Positions 19,501-28,170 of a stretch of DNA of 64,000 nucleotides are shown in pieces. The position numbers and the translations under genes were made by a program. Under the pieces are notes generated by a model. The model had not been told where the DNA came from. It ran no database searches and saw only the letters and a list, made by a program, of their open reading frames with translations. How positions within the stretch are numbered: the first letter of the stretch is position 1; each line of letters starts with the position of its first letter. The stretch is from Humibacter albus DSM 18994 (GTDB lineage: Bacteria > Actinomycetota > Actinomycetes > Actinomycetales > Microbacteriaceae), in NCBI RefSeq assembly GCF_000421825.1, contig NZ_ATXT01000015.1, positions 124,001-188,000 of the forward strand. The letters run 5' to 3'.

Positions 19501-21031
19501 CGGCGGTCCCTGAGTGGTGCGTCCAGCCGCCGGTGTACGAGATGGCGCTCGTGTCCGCATCGTCAGTGGTGTAGCTCGTCGTGACCGGTGCCGAGGCGGC
19601 ATCGAGCGTCAGCGGCACGGTGAACGAGACGTCCGAGGTGTCGTTGCTGTCGCTCTTGCGGAATCCGAGGATGCGCGTGCCGTTGCCCGTGACCGACGTC
19701 GCCTCGAGCTTCTCGGTGGCGATCCGCTCGTAGGCGTTCACGCTGCCGCTGCCGCCGGTGACCGACACCGTGGGCGCCGTCTGCGGGATCATGTCGGCGA
19801 GCTGGGGCAGTGCCTCCTGGTAGTAGCCGATCTCCTTCTGCGTGGCGAGCTTCGGCGTGAGTTGCCGGTTCTCGTCGATCGCCGCACCGTAGTCGTACGA
19901 TGTGAAGCCGGACGACGGGGACCCGGTCCAGCCCCAGTTCGTGCCGCCGTACTCCATGTAGTAGTTGAACAGCGTCACGCCGTTGGCGATGTTGTTCACG
20001 CCGTACTGACGGGTGAAGTCCGCGTCGACGAAGTCCGCGCACTTGTCGGTGTTGAACGAGGCACCCCACGGTGTGAAAGCGCCGCCCTGGCCTTCGGGGA
20101 TGAACTCGGGGCCGTCCTTCGTGATCGCCCGGAACGCCGTCTCGTTGTCGGGCACCTGCCCGCGGCCGGCGTTGCAGGTGAACCCGAGCGGATAGTTGTC
20201 GTAGCCGTACATGTCGACGCCGATGTCTCCCGCTGCACCGGCCTTGCCCGGCGCGAAGCGGCCGCCCATGCCCCAGTCGTTGACGAACAGCGGTACGTCG
20301 ATGCCGTCGCTCTTCACCTGGTCCGTCAGCTGCTTCATGTAGGCCGGCCCTGTGCCGCCGTCGCTGATCATCTCGTTCTCGACCTGATACAGCACGACGG
20401 AGCCGCCGCCGTCGGTGACGAGGTGCTTGTTCGCGATCTCGTCGAATGCGTGCAGCCAGTCCTTCTGGTCCTGCACGACATCGGGGTCATCCATCGAACG
20501 CAGGGACCCGGCGCCGCTGTTCGTGAGATACGCGGGCAACCCGCCCATCGAGATCTCGGCGTTGACGTACGGCCCGGGGCGAGCGATGACGTACAGGCCC
20601 TCCTGCTGGGCCATCGTGAGGAGCAGATCGATGTTCTTGATGCCCGTGAAGTCGTATTCGCCGGGCTTGGTCGAGTGCAGGCCCCAGAAGAAGTAGAGCG
20701 AGACCGCGTTGAACCCGGCCGCACGCATCTTCTGGAACACGTCGCGCCAGTCGCTGGTCGACGGCTCGCGCCAGTAGTGGAACTCGCCGGAGAACACGGT
20801 CAGCCGTTGCCCGTCGACCTTGATCGACTTCGAGTCGTAGGTGACCTTGTGCGACGCGCCGTCATTGCCCGGGAAGTGCACGGCCACCTGCGAGTCGGCC
20901 GCGGCCTTGGCCGCCTGGCTCACGCTCGCCGCCGTTCCTGCGCTCACGGCCACGGCCGAGGCCGGAGCGATCGTCAGCGCCGCCACCGTCGCCACCGCGG
21001 TGAGCGCGGTCAGCATGGCTCTCTTCTTCAT
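16523..21031 (-). CDS. Wall-anchored GH35 beta-galactosidase, multidomain
   Basis: A 1502-residue secreted enzyme. Signal peptide about 1-30; GH35 barrel about 60-415 with SGEFHYWREP, RPGPYVNAEISMGGLPAYL, acid/base E220 in QVENE and a probable nucleophile E313 in IPEGQGGAF. Two tandem homologous modules (about 489-613 and 620-755) each carry a YTFTGTGIQII or YSFTGTGIQVI block and a VYIDG block; these are likely carbohydrate-binding. Beta-galactosidase jelly-roll domains follow (about 950-1300), then a PKD-like domain (VVDWGDGSTPQ), a Gly/Ser/Asp linker, LAATG (from 1457), a hydrophobic segment and a basic tail. It should remove terminal beta-galactose at the cell surface. It is the middle gene of a three-gene operon, 48 bp after a GH20 gene and overlapping the next by 4 bases. 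Confidence 0.92.
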   Translation of the reverse strand: MKKRAMLTALTAVATVAALTIAPASAVAVSAGTAASVSQAAKAAADSQVAVHFPGNDGASHKVTYDSKSIKVDGQRLTVFSGEFHYWREPSTSDWRDVFQKMRAAGFNAVSLYFFWGLHSTKPGEYDFTGIKNIDLLLTMAQQEGLYVIARPGPYVNAEISMGGLPAYLTNSGAGSLRSMDDPDVVQDQKDWLHAFDEIANKHLVTDGGGSVVLYQVENEMISDGGTGPAYMKQLTDQVKSDGIDVPLFVNDWGMGGRFAPGKAGAAGDIGVDMYGYDNYPLGFTCNAGRGQVPDNETAFRAITKDGPEFIPEGQGGAFTPWGASFNTDKCADFVDADFTRQYGVNNIANGVTLFNYYMEYGGTNWGWTGSPSSGFTSYDYGAAIDENRQLTPKLATQKEIGYYQEALPQLADMIPQTAPTVSVTGGSGSVNAYERIATEKLEATSVTGNGTRILGFRKSDSNDTSDVSFTVPLTLDAASAPVTTSYTTDDADTSAISYTGGWTHHSGTAGDYKTTESWSNGVGDSLSYTFTGTGIQIIAPQADNHGYADVYIDGEKQDTNLDTYKGQNAAYQVIAFQKDGLSDGQHTLKIVVNGQKTSGSAGSFVSIDAVNVLNANTYTTNDTDTAAITYAGASHDGKGDWEQASGKNWTAGDYHGDETFSSTPGDSVTYSFTGTGIQVISPDSVNHGKADVYIDGDKVSTIDTYASVATPQQLVFEKKGLSNGEHTIKIVVTDQKNPASEDTFFSVDAFNVLTGDAGGADSDTVSFARVPQKAGTSLTLHGRDALLVTADDKFDDHELYYTTSELVGTQQTADGDLLTLDGYQGDAGETVFHYASEPTVSTVIGSDVEHTWDAATGTLRLNYTHSDPTVVKITGGGASDLLVNITNRDAMDTTWQVTGTDGDDNATVLAAGVELLRHVNVSGDTAELTGDTKTAGTLTVYVPKGVTKLTWNGEAVATTTDAAGALVASVGGAPAAQLPTLTNWVTASDGPEASADYDDSSWTTADDTTADNTRQGPGPRQGVVLDTDHYGFYEGDTWYRAHFTPTTVPSSISLTGQGGSAANMLVWINGVYAGATSANGSAQTVTVPAGSMQAGTASVVSVLVSNSGQNLDWSDNGLSRQNRGLYDADLGSTGAVTWKIQGAKDKADPVDTARTIYNVGGLYGERAGWYLPGYPDDDWTKADSFKPAQAGVTWYRTTFDLDVPEGVDTAYALKINDAAFENGRNDYARAVIYVNGWNTGYFVGNVGPQQTFTIPRGFLNMNGSNDIAIALTTEKASQGPDSIQLVDAGTVAGGIASAENKAPAMPDAKVDASLPDTSVTPGSTVKVTASASLPKLIDGATTRTVVDWGDGSTPQTLSATKSLRMLAATDDGVSVTHEYADAGAYSPTVSVLDSVSDSVLGTTTLSLKVAADDSGTGSGDDGSGTGDTGGSGTSGSGASGSDITDPGALSTADSDLAATGSNVIEGLLAVALLLILGTAILVFRRFRRPRIQHTTEKESQQ

Positions 21032-21079
21032 GTCGGTCGATCTCCCTCGATCAGGCGATGGTCGTAGAAGCCGGCAGAG

Positions 21080-24000
21080 TCAGCGGCGGGCTCGTCGGCA
21101 CAGGCGGAGCACGACGACTCCGGCCCCGGCCAGCAAGGCGAGCAGCGCGAGCGCGAGCGGTGCGCCCAGATCGGACCCCGTGGATGCCAGCGCCGCGTCA
21201 TCGGTGCCCGTCGCGCTCGCGTCAGTGCCGTCCGACCCTGTGGTGCCGACGGCGCCCGGGTCGCCGGCCCCGGTGTCGCCCGAGCCGGTCCCGGTGCCGC
21301 CCGTGCCCGTGCCGTCACCAGGGTGCGTGCCGTCACCAGGGTCCGTGCTTCCGCCGTCGCCCGGATCGGTGCTGCCACCGTCGGCCGCCGTGACCGTCAG
21401 CGGGGCGGATCCGGTCGCGGCGTCGGCACCGGAGGAGCTGACCACGATGTCGTACGCCCCGGCCGCCGTCGCCGTCGGGACCGTCACGTCCGCGTGCGCG
21501 GCGCCGTCGGCATCCGTGCCGAGCTGATCAGCCAGCACCGTCGCCGTGTCGTCGAGCAGCCGCAGGCCCTGCGTGGAGTAGGCCGCAGCCTGCTCGAGCG
21601 AGACGGTGAGCTCAGTCGACGGTGCGAAGTGCTCGGCGTCGACCGTCAGCGTGTCACCGGCCTGCACCGTGGTCGCCGAGAGCGTGACCGTCGGCGTCGC
21701 CGTGTGAAGTGTTCCTCCGACGCGGATCTCGGCGGCACCGCCGAAGTTGTTCCCGTTGATCGAGTCGCGGCCGAGCAGCATGATGTAGCGCCCGGTCTTG
21801 GCGGTATCGAACTCGACGACCTGCTCCCGCGTCACGTCGAGGAAGGCGCCCGTGGCGACCGGATCGCCCCACTTCGCGATCGGGTCGTCCGCCCCCGTGG
21901 CGGGGTCGTCGCCGACATAGATCTCGTAGTCCTTCATGCGGCCGTTCGACTGGCCGGGGCGTTGCGTGTATGCGAGCCCGCTCACGTCGTACTCGGCGCC
22001 CAGGTCGATGACGATCCAGTGCGGGTATGCGGGCGAGGCTCCCGACCACTGGGTGTGCCAGTACGTGGACGGGTCACCGTCGATCGCGTTCGTCGCCGGG
22101 GCGCTCTCGCCCGACGTCTCCTGCGAATCCGCGCTGACGACCGACATCGTCGACTGGTCGATCGGGTCGCTCAGCGGCACGATCGACGACCTCACGGTGA
22201 CGGTGTCGCTCGCGGTGCGCTCCCCCGATGTGGCGGTCACCCTGTAGTCGCCGGCGTAGGTGCCGGGGTCGATCGGCAGCGAGAGCGCCAGCGTGCCGTC
22301 GGATCCGGGCCGCACGGTGCCGAGCGCGGTGTCGCCGACCGTCATGGTGACGTACGAGCCGGGCTCGAAGCCGCTCAGTGTTCCGGCGAGGCGTGCACCT
22401 GCGTCGACCGTGGCATCCACGCTCAGCGACGGCGTCTGGGTGGAGTCCCAGCCGGACGGCTCGACGGGGTCGGGCGTGCCGTCGGCCACGGTGGCGGTGA
22501 ACGTCGTCGTGGTGCCGTCGGATGCCGTGACCGTGCCGGTGTAGGCGCCCGCCGAGGCGTAGGTGTGCTCGGCCCGCAGCGTGTACAAGCCGCCGGCCGT
22601 CAGGGACGTGCGGGCCGTGTCGGTGCGGAACGAGGCGGGCACGGCAGCGCTGCCGTCGCCGAAGTCGACGGTCGCCGTGAGGTCGCCGCGCAGCGTCGAC
22701 GAGCTGACGCCATCGGCATCGTCGGTCGTGTCGACCGCGATGCCGTCACCGTTCGCCGCGGCTTTCGTCCCTGGCGCGGAGACCTCTCCGACCGACAGCG
22801 TGAGGTCGTGCCCCGGCGACACGGCGACCGGCAGCCCGGCCATCGACCACTGCCACGTCGCCTTGTTGCCGTCGTAGAAGTTCTGGCCCGCCGCGAGCAG
22901 ACGCTGGCCGACGTAGGCGATGCGCGCCGTGAAGTCGCTCACACTGCGCTTCGACTGGTCGGTCCACCCCATCTCGGCGAGCGAGATCGCGCGGGGAAAG
23001 GCCAGGAACTGCGCCTGCGAGCCGCCGCGGATGGTCTCCGACCACATCGGCCCCTCGACGCCCAGCAGGTCGGAGTCCGGAAGGTTCACACCATTGTCCT
23101 GCACGACCGATGCCGGGTCCCAGTCGTAGTACTTGTCGAAGTCACCGGTTCCGGCCCAGGTCAGGCCGATCGGCGTCGTGCCGTTGTACTTCATGTCGAG
23201 GTAGGCGCTGCTGCCGCGCGAGGCGATCAGCTTGGCGCCCTGGTTCTTGATCGCGTTCAGCGTGTCGCTGGTTCCGCCGGTCCAGTACTGGATCCCGTCG
23301 CCGGTCCCGACGCCGCCGACCGCCGCCTCGTTCCAGCCGATCGCCTGCTTTCCGAGGTCGTGCACGATCTGCACCGACTTCGTGATGAAGGTCTTGTAGT
23401 CGGCGGCCGGTGTGACCGCGGACTCGTCTCCCCCGACGTCGATGTAGTCGCCAGGGGTCATCGCGGCGAGCTGCGTGAGCACGTGTGTCATGAACGTCCA
23501 GGTGACATCCGAGTTCGCGTCCAGCGTCGAGTAGCCGACATCGCCGGTGCCGTTGGCCGGCGTCGTGCCGCCGGCATCGGTCCCGGGCTGCGTGTTCGCG
23601 GTGTTGAGCTGCGGAATGGCGTGCAGCGCCGCGTTGGTGTGCGACGGCGCGTCGATCTCCGGAATCACGGTGATCTGCCGGTCGGCCGCGTACTGCACGA
23701 TGTCGCGGTACTGCGCCTGCGTGTAGAAGCCGGTGTGGCCGAGCTCGTTCCGGTAGCCGTCCATCGTCATGCCGGTGGCGCCGGAGACTTTCGTGAGCAG
23801 GGAGTAGTCGATCGGGTCTCCGGCGTCCTTGCCGTCGTTCGTGATCTGGATGCGCCAGCCCTGGTCATCCGCGAGGTGCAGGTGCAGCACGGAGAGCTTG
23901 AACTGCGCCATCTCGTTCAGAAACGACTTCACCTCGTCCACGGTCTGGAAGGAGCGGGCGGAGTCGAGCATCACGCCACGGTAGGCGAAGCGCGGGGCAT

Positions 24001-24991
24001 CGCTGATGGAGACCGACGGGACGCTCCAGTCGGTCTGCACCACGATGGCCGACTCATCGAACGCGGGCAGCAGCTGCAGCAGCGTCTGCACCGCGTCGAA
24101 GGCACCGTGCTCGGTGGAGGCAGTCAGTGTCACACGCGCGGAGTCGGACTCGAGTCCGTACGCCTCGTCCTGGTCGCTGAAGCCGTCGATGTCGCCTGCC
24201 GTGAACACGATGTCGCCGTCGGCCGCCCCGACGGTCACGACCGGCAGGTCGAAACCGGTGGATGCCCGCAGCGTCGTCGCGAGGAACGTCGCGCTCTGCT
24301 GCAGTGCCGCCGGCGCCACGATACGCGCGGTGCTCGTCAGCTCGAACGGCGCGGCGTCGCCGTGCACTGTCAGGTTCTGCGGCTTCGGCGTGAGGCCGTC
24401 AGCCGTCGAGGTGGAGGCGACGGGCTCGGGTCCGTCCCACACCTGGAACTCGTACAGCGACATGCCGTACTTCTGCCCGCCGATGGGCGTGCGGTCGATC
24501 CCCTGCATCCGCACGTACCGGTAGGGCGTCGACGCGTCGACCTTCGTCAGCGTCTCGGTGTCCTTGGTCGCGCAGGTCGGCGCGATGGTGTCGGTCGCGT
24601 CGGTGAACGTGGTGCCGTCGTTCGACACCTGCAGCTTGTACTTCGCCGCGCAGGCGTCCTCCCAGTAGATGACGACGTGATCGATCGTGGTCGGCTGCGC
24701 CAGCTCGACGGTGATGTTCGCATCGTCGGCCGCGTTCGACGACCACCGCGTAGTGGTGTCGCCGTCGATCGCCTGGTCGGGACCCCACTTGCCGGCCACT
24801 TCCTGGCCGGACGCGGTGACGGTCGCTCCCGCACTGGCGAGCGCGACGTCGGTTCCGGCATCGACGTCCGCGGCGCGGGCCGCCGATGCCTGGACGAGTC
24901 CCACGGCGAGAAGGGCTGCGGTCACGGCGGTGACACCGAGCGCCGCGACAGCACGTCGGACGGCGAGCGGGGTGATGGTGGGGGTTCTCAT
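21080..24991 (-). CDS. Wall-anchored GH20 beta-N-acetylhexosaminidase, first gene of the operon
   Basis: A 1303-residue secreted protein. Signal peptide about 1-41; an N-terminal F5/8 C domain (about 48-187, QAIDGDTTTRW); GH20b domain about 200-330; catalytic domain about 335-715 with R346, W379-R380, D522-E523 (acid pair), W553 and W650; a PKD-like domain (TVDFGDGS, about 775-865); Ig-like domains; a second F5/8 C domain (NAIDGDPSTYWHTQW, about 1005-1130); a long Gly/Thr/Asp linker; LASTG (1268-1272), a hydrophobic helix and RLCRRARR. It should cut terminal GlcNAc or GalNAc. The motif reads DVGGDE, so the usual histidine of HxGGDE is Asp518, unlike the two other GH20 enzymes here. Three LacI-type sites and a clear promoter precede it. 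Confidence 0.92.
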   Translation of the reverse strand: MRTPTITPLAVRRAVAALGVTAVTAALLAVGLVQASAARAADVDAGTDVALASAGATVTASGQEVAGKWGPDQAIDGDTTTRWSSNAADDANITVELAQPTTIDHVVIYWEDACAAKYKLQVSNDGTTFTDATDTIAPTCATKDTETLTKVDASTPYRYVRMQGIDRTPIGGQKYGMSLYEFQVWDGPEPVASTSTADGLTPKPQNLTVHGDAAPFELTSTARIVAPAALQQSATFLATTLRASTGFDLPVVTVGAADGDIVFTAGDIDGFSDQDEAYGLESDSARVTLTASTEHGAFDAVQTLLQLLPAFDESAIVVQTDWSVPSVSISDAPRFAYRGVMLDSARSFQTVDEVKSFLNEMAQFKLSVLHLHLADDQGWRIQITNDGKDAGDPIDYSLLTKVSGATGMTMDGYRNELGHTGFYTQAQYRDIVQYAADRQITVIPEIDAPSHTNAALHAIPQLNTANTQPGTDAGGTTPANGTGDVGYSTLDANSDVTWTFMTHVLTQLAAMTPGDYIDVGGDESAVTPAADYKTFITKSVQIVHDLGKQAIGWNEAAVGGVGTGDGIQYWTGGTSDTLNAIKNQGAKLIASRGSSAYLDMKYNGTTPIGLTWAGTGDFDKYYDWDPASVVQDNGVNLPDSDLLGVEGPMWSETIRGGSQAQFLAFPRAISLAEMGWTDQSKRSVSDFTARIAYVGQRLLAAGQNFYDGNKATWQWSMAGLPVAVSPGHDLTLSVGEVSAPGTKAAANGDGIAVDTTDDADGVSSSTLRGDLTATVDFGDGSAAVPASFRTDTARTSLTAGGLYTLRAEHTYASAGAYTGTVTASDGTTTTFTATVADGTPDPVEPSGWDSTQTPSLSVDATVDAGARLAGTLSGFEPGSYVTMTVGDTALGTVRPGSDGTLALSLPIDPGTYAGDYRVTATSGERTASDTVTVRSSIVPLSDPIDQSTMSVVSADSQETSGESAPATNAIDGDPSTYWHTQWSGASPAYPHWIVIDLGAEYDVSGLAYTQRPGQSNGRMKDYEIYVGDDPATGADDPIAKWGDPVATGAFLDVTREQVVEFDTAKTGRYIMLLGRDSINGNNFGGAAEIRVGGTLHTATPTVTLSATTVQAGDTLTVDAEHFAPSTELTVSLEQAAAYSTQGLRLLDDTATVLADQLGTDADGAAHADVTVPTATAAGAYDIVVSSSGADAATGSAPLTVTAADGGSTDPGDGGSTDPGDGTHPGDGTGTGGTGTGSGDTGAGDPGAVGTTGSDGTDASATGTDDAALASTGSDLGAPLALALLALLAGAGVVVLRLCRRARR

Positions 24992-25007
24992 CGTTGAGGA
25001 GTCTTTC

Positions 25008-25021
25008 TGCTATCGCTAACA
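25008..25021. promoter_or_regulatory. LacI-type operator O1 of the GH20-GH35-GH20 operon
   Basis: TGCTATCGCTAACA (minus strand TGTTAGCGATAGCA) with a central CG lies in the 5' leader, 16 bases before the start codon at 24991. The identical 14-mer occurs at 28027-28040. Confidence 0.7.
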
Positions 25022-25056
25022 GTGGATGCGGTCACCGGGGCATAAGTAGGACTTTC

Positions 25057-25070
25057 CGGCGATGCTAGAG
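25057..25070. promoter_or_regulatory. LacI-type operator O2 overlapping the -10 box
   Basis: CGGCGATGCTAGAG shares GGCGATGCTA with TGGCGATGCTAAAC at 28081-28094 and covers the -10 hexamer TAGCAT of the minus-strand promoter, so binding would block polymerase. Confidence 0.6.
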
Positions 25071-25090
25071 GGCGTGGGTGTCGGCGTCAA
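25062..25090 (-). promoter_or_regulatory. Sigma-70-type promoter of the GH20-GH35-GH20 operon
   Basis: On the minus strand TTGACG (25085-25090) and TAGCAT (25062-25067) are separated by exactly 17 bases. Transcription would start near 25055 and give a leader of about 65 bases. The promoter at 28086-28114 has the same two hexamers and the same spacing. Confidence 0.75.
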
Positions 25091-25152
25091 TACGTGGAAA
25101 ATCGCGGGCGGATGGCGATCCTTGTCTCGTGGACGTCCAGCGCCGCAGACTC

Positions 25153-25166
25153 TGTTAGCGATGCCA
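25153..25166. promoter_or_regulatory. LacI-type operator O3, upstream
   Basis: TGTTAGCGATGCCA, 96 bp upstream of O2, differs at one base from the 28171-28184 site. A remote site at this distance fits repression through DNA looping by a tetrameric LacI-family protein (inference). Confidence 0.65.
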
Positions 25167-25223
25167 GGAGCACGGCCACACTCACCGTTCGTGACAACAG
25201 GCGTACGCGGCAGTGCATGTCGA

Positions 25224-27983
25224 TCACACTCGGCGGCGACGCCGCGTGCCGAGGAGTGTGAACACGACGCCGAGCACGAGCACGGCTCCGGAGCCTGCGA
25301 GCGCGGCGTCGATCGACGAGCCCGTCGAGGCGAGCGACGCGGGGTCGCCCGTCGATGCCACATCCCCTGCCGTGCCGGACTGCCCGGCCCCGGACTGTCC
25401 CGATCCGGTGCCCGCGCCGCTCGCGCCGGAGTCGCCTGTGCCGGTCTGGCCGCCATCGTCTCCCCCGGTACTGCCGCCGCCGTCACCCGGGTCAGTGGCC
25501 GACGGCACCGTGAGCGACACGGTCGCCGTGACCGCCGCACCGTTCTCCGGTGTGACAGTCAGCACCGCCGTGTGGTCGCCGGGCGCGAGATCGGCCGTCG
25601 TCGTGGCGGTGAACGGCGAGTTCAGCGTCATGGCCGCGATGTCGGCGACGGAGGTGCCCGCGAGCGAGACGGGCGTGGCATCCTGTCCGTCCCACGAGAT
25701 CATGGCCGTCAGATCGTCGGTGGAGCCGCCAGGCGCTGTGACGGTCCAGTCGACGCTCGTCGACGTGGTGTCGTCGGTCACGGCGGTCACGTCGGCCGCG
25801 GTGCGCACCGTGGCCGTTGCTCCGGAGGAGCCGTCCACCGCACCCGCAACCTGAACGGCCCAGTCGACGGTGGCAGTGGGGAAGAAGTTCACGCCCTGCA
25901 GCTGCATCGATCCGCCGAGTTGCGCGACCCGGTCGAGGAACTGGGAGGTGTTGCGGTCGGACTGAGCACTCCAGCCCACCTCGGCCGTGGCGAGCAGACG
26001 CGGGAACGCGTAGTACTCGGCCTGGCTCACCCCGCGGATGAACTCGCCCCACACCGCACCTTCCACACCGAGCACGTGCGACTCGTCGACGCCCGAGATC
26101 GTGGTCGCGGGATCCCATGCGTAGGCGTTCTCCAACGTGCACGCGCCGCCGCACGCCCACGTGCCGCCCTGCGGCTGGGCGTTGTCTTGCTTCTGCGGAT
26201 AGTAGGCCTTGCTGGCCGGAGACAGGATCACCTTCGCGCCGTGGTTCTGCACGGCCGCGGCGACCGCGGCGCCGGATCCGTTCCAGTACTGCACGACGGC
26301 ACCGTCGGGCAGGTCGGTGCCGGCGTACTCGTTCCAGCCGATCACGGTCTTGCCATCGGCGGTGACATCGGCCGTCGCCGCGTTCACCATCTTCGTGTAG
26401 TCGGACGAGGAGATCACCGCGGCCTCGTCACCGCCCACGTGCACATACGGGCCGGGGGTCGTCGCCGCCAGCTGGCTCAGCACCTGTTCGACGAACTCGT
26501 ACGTCACCGGGTTGTCGGCGCCCAGGCCGGAGTATCCGACGTCCGGCGATCCATTCGCCGGCACCGTCGGCTCGCCCGAGGTCGGCGCCGGCGCGGAGCC
26601 GCCGCCGTTCAGCTGCGGGATGGCGTGCAACGCCGCGTTCGTGTGGGCGGGCATGTCGATCTCCGGCACGATGGTCACGCCGTTCTCGGCCGCGAAGTCG
26701 ACGATCTCCTTGTAGTCGGACTTCGTGTAGAAGCCGGTGTGGCCGACCTCGGTGCCCATCTGCTGGCCCTGGTCGTTCTTCGTCATCGCCGTGGATCCGC
26801 TGACGGACGTCAGCAGCGAGTAGTCGATGCCCGACGGGTTGTCCTTCGGCGTGTCCATCGCGATGCGCCAGCCCTGGTCATCGGTGAGGTGCAGGTGCAC
26901 GGCGTCGATCTTGTAGCGCGCCGCCTCCGAGATCAGCTTCTCGACCTCGTCGACGGTGTAGAAGCTCCGCGCCGTGTCGATCATGAGCCCGCGATAGGCG
27001 AATCGAGGGTAGTCGGAGATCGAGACGACCGGGATCGTCCACGGGACGTCGACCACATGATCGGAGTCGATCCACTCAGGAGCGAGCTGGCGTAGCGTCT
27101 GCACCGCGTCCAGCGCGCCGTGCGCCGTGTCCGCACCGATGCGCACGGCACCGGAGGTGACCTTCAGCGTGTAGCCCTCGTCGGCGTGACCGGTCGGTGC
27201 CTCGCCGTCGGCGACGACGACGCGGATCGGGTCGGCCGCGCTCGCCTTCGCGACGACCGGGATGTCGTAGCCTGTGGCGGCGCGCAGCTGCTTCGCGAGC
27301 TGGGTCGCAGGCTGGAGGGCGTCACCGGATGCCTCGACCTGCGTCGTCGAGGTGATGCTGAAGTCGCCGTCCCCCCGCTCCACCGACACGGGCTCGGGCA
27401 CGAGCGCCAGCTGCTTCGGAGTGGGTGCGGCGTAGACCTCGAACTCGCTGATCGAGTAGCCGTAGGTGGACCATCGCTTCTGGCCCTGCATGCGCACGTA
27501 CGAGACGGGATCGGTGATGCCGAGCTGGATGGTGTCGACGCGGGGACAGGTGGACTCGTCGGTGAACGTCTTACGGTCCGTCCAGGTGCTGCCGTCGGTC
27601 GATGTCTGCACGATGAACGACTTGGCGCACGCGTTCGGCCAATTGATCACGATGTGGTCCACGGCAGACGGAGCGGCCAACTTCACCTGGAACCATGCGT
27701 CGTCGTCGTAGCCCGAGGAGAACCGGGTGGACGCGTCGCCATCGATCGCCATCGAGGCGGCGAAGTCCGCTCGGTCCAGTTCGACGGACGACGCGCTGGC
27801 GGTGCCGGTCAGCGCGAGGTTCACGGGCGCGCCCCCGCCGGTGGCGGCGTGCTCACCGACGGGCGCTGCGCTTGCCGCCGGCGCCGTCACGAACGCCACG
27901 GCCGCCGCAGTGGCGAGCGCTGCGAGTGCGAGGAAAAGGCGTTGACGCGGGAAGCGGCGTCCGGTCGAGGGGAAGTCTGACAT
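25224..27983 (-). CDS. Wall-anchored GH20 beta-N-acetylhexosaminidase, single-gene unit
   Basis: A 919-residue secreted enzyme. Signal peptide about 1-40; an N-terminal F5/8 C domain about 53-187; GH20b about 190-320; catalytic domain about 325-700 with R339, W372-R373, H515 and the D519-E520 pair in HVGGDE, W550 and W645; an Ig-like domain about 720-830; a Gly/Ser/Thr linker; LASTG (884-888), preceded 10 residues earlier by a second VASTG; a hydrophobic segment; and TRRRRRV. It is a paralogue of the catalytic part of the 21080-24991 gene. It should remove terminal beta-GlcNAc or GalNAc outside the cell. Its own promoter and three LacI-type operators lie upstream, divergent from the GH95-like gene. 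Confidence 0.93.
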   Translation of the reverse strand: MSDFPSTGRRFPRQRLFLALAALATAAAVAFVTAPAASAAPVGEHAATGGGAPVNLALTGTASASSVELDRADFAASMAIDGDASTRFSSGYDDDAWFQVKLAAPSAVDHIVINWPNACAKSFIVQTSTDGSTWTDRKTFTDESTCPRVDTIQLGITDPVSYVRMQGQKRWSTYGYSISEFEVYAAPTPKQLALVPEPVSVERGDGDFSITSTTQVEASGDALQPATQLAKQLRAATGYDIPVVAKASAADPIRVVVADGEAPTGHADEGYTLKVTSGAVRIGADTAHGALDAVQTLRQLAPEWIDSDHVVDVPWTIPVVSISDYPRFAYRGLMIDTARSFYTVDEVEKLISEAARYKIDAVHLHLTDDQGWRIAMDTPKDNPSGIDYSLLTSVSGSTAMTKNDQGQQMGTEVGHTGFYTKSDYKEIVDFAAENGVTIVPEIDMPAHTNAALHAIPQLNGGGSAPAPTSGEPTVPANGSPDVGYSGLGADNPVTYEFVEQVLSQLAATTPGPYVHVGGDEAAVISSSDYTKMVNAATADVTADGKTVIGWNEYAGTDLPDGAVVQYWNGSGAAVAAAVQNHGAKVILSPASKAYYPQKQDNAQPQGGTWACGGACTLENAYAWDPATTISGVDESHVLGVEGAVWGEFIRGVSQAEYYAFPRLLATAEVGWSAQSDRNTSQFLDRVAQLGGSMQLQGVNFFPTATVDWAVQVAGAVDGSSGATATVRTAADVTAVTDDTTSTSVDWTVTAPGGSTDDLTAMISWDGQDATPVSLAGTSVADIAAMTLNSPFTATTTADLAPGDHTAVLTVTPENGAAVTATVSLTVPSATDPGDGGGSTGGDDGGQTGTGDSGASGAGTGSGQSGAGQSGTAGDVASTGDPASLASTGSSIDAALAGSGAVLVLGVVFTLLGTRRRRRV

Positions 27984-28026
27984 GGGGTCGTGCTTTCTTC
28001 GTCGAAGGGCCGTGGGGCGGACTGGG

Positions 28027-28040
28027 TGCTATCGCTAACA
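28027..28040. promoter_or_regulatory. LacI-type operator O1 of the second GH20 gene
   Basis: TGCTATCGCTAACA, identical over 14 bases to 25008-25021, lies in the leader 43 bases before the start codon at 27983. Confidence 0.7.
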
Positions 28041-28080
28041 GGAGCTGCAGCGGGAACGCGACCCGGTAACACCACCCGTG

Positions 28081-28094
28081 TGGCGATGCTAAAC
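28081..28094. promoter_or_regulatory. LacI-type operator O2 overlapping the -10 box
   Basis: TGGCGATGCTAAAC (minus strand GTTTAGCATCGCCA) covers the TAGCAT -10 hexamer. It matches 25057-25070 at 11 of 14 positions. Confidence 0.6.
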
Positions 28095-28114
28095 GCCGGG
28101 AAAAATGACGTCAA
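28086..28114 (-). promoter_or_regulatory. Sigma-70-type promoter of the second GH20 gene
   Basis: On the minus strand TTGACG (28109-28114) and TAGCAT (28086-28091) are 17 bases apart, the same as the 25062-25090 promoter. Transcription should start near 28079, giving a leader of about 95 bases to the ATG at 27983. Confidence 0.75.
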
Positions 28115-28170
28115 CAAGGTCGACATAATCAAAATCGCGCTCGGCTGCATCACCGGGTGGTGAAGCCTGG

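Noticed and set aside
21323-24997. 1224-codon plus-strand frame inside the GH20 operon gene
   Set aside because: Very long, but it is the antisense of the 1303-residue GH20 enzyme and shows only Arg/Val/Gly-rich text. Length alone is not evidence in GC-rich DNA.
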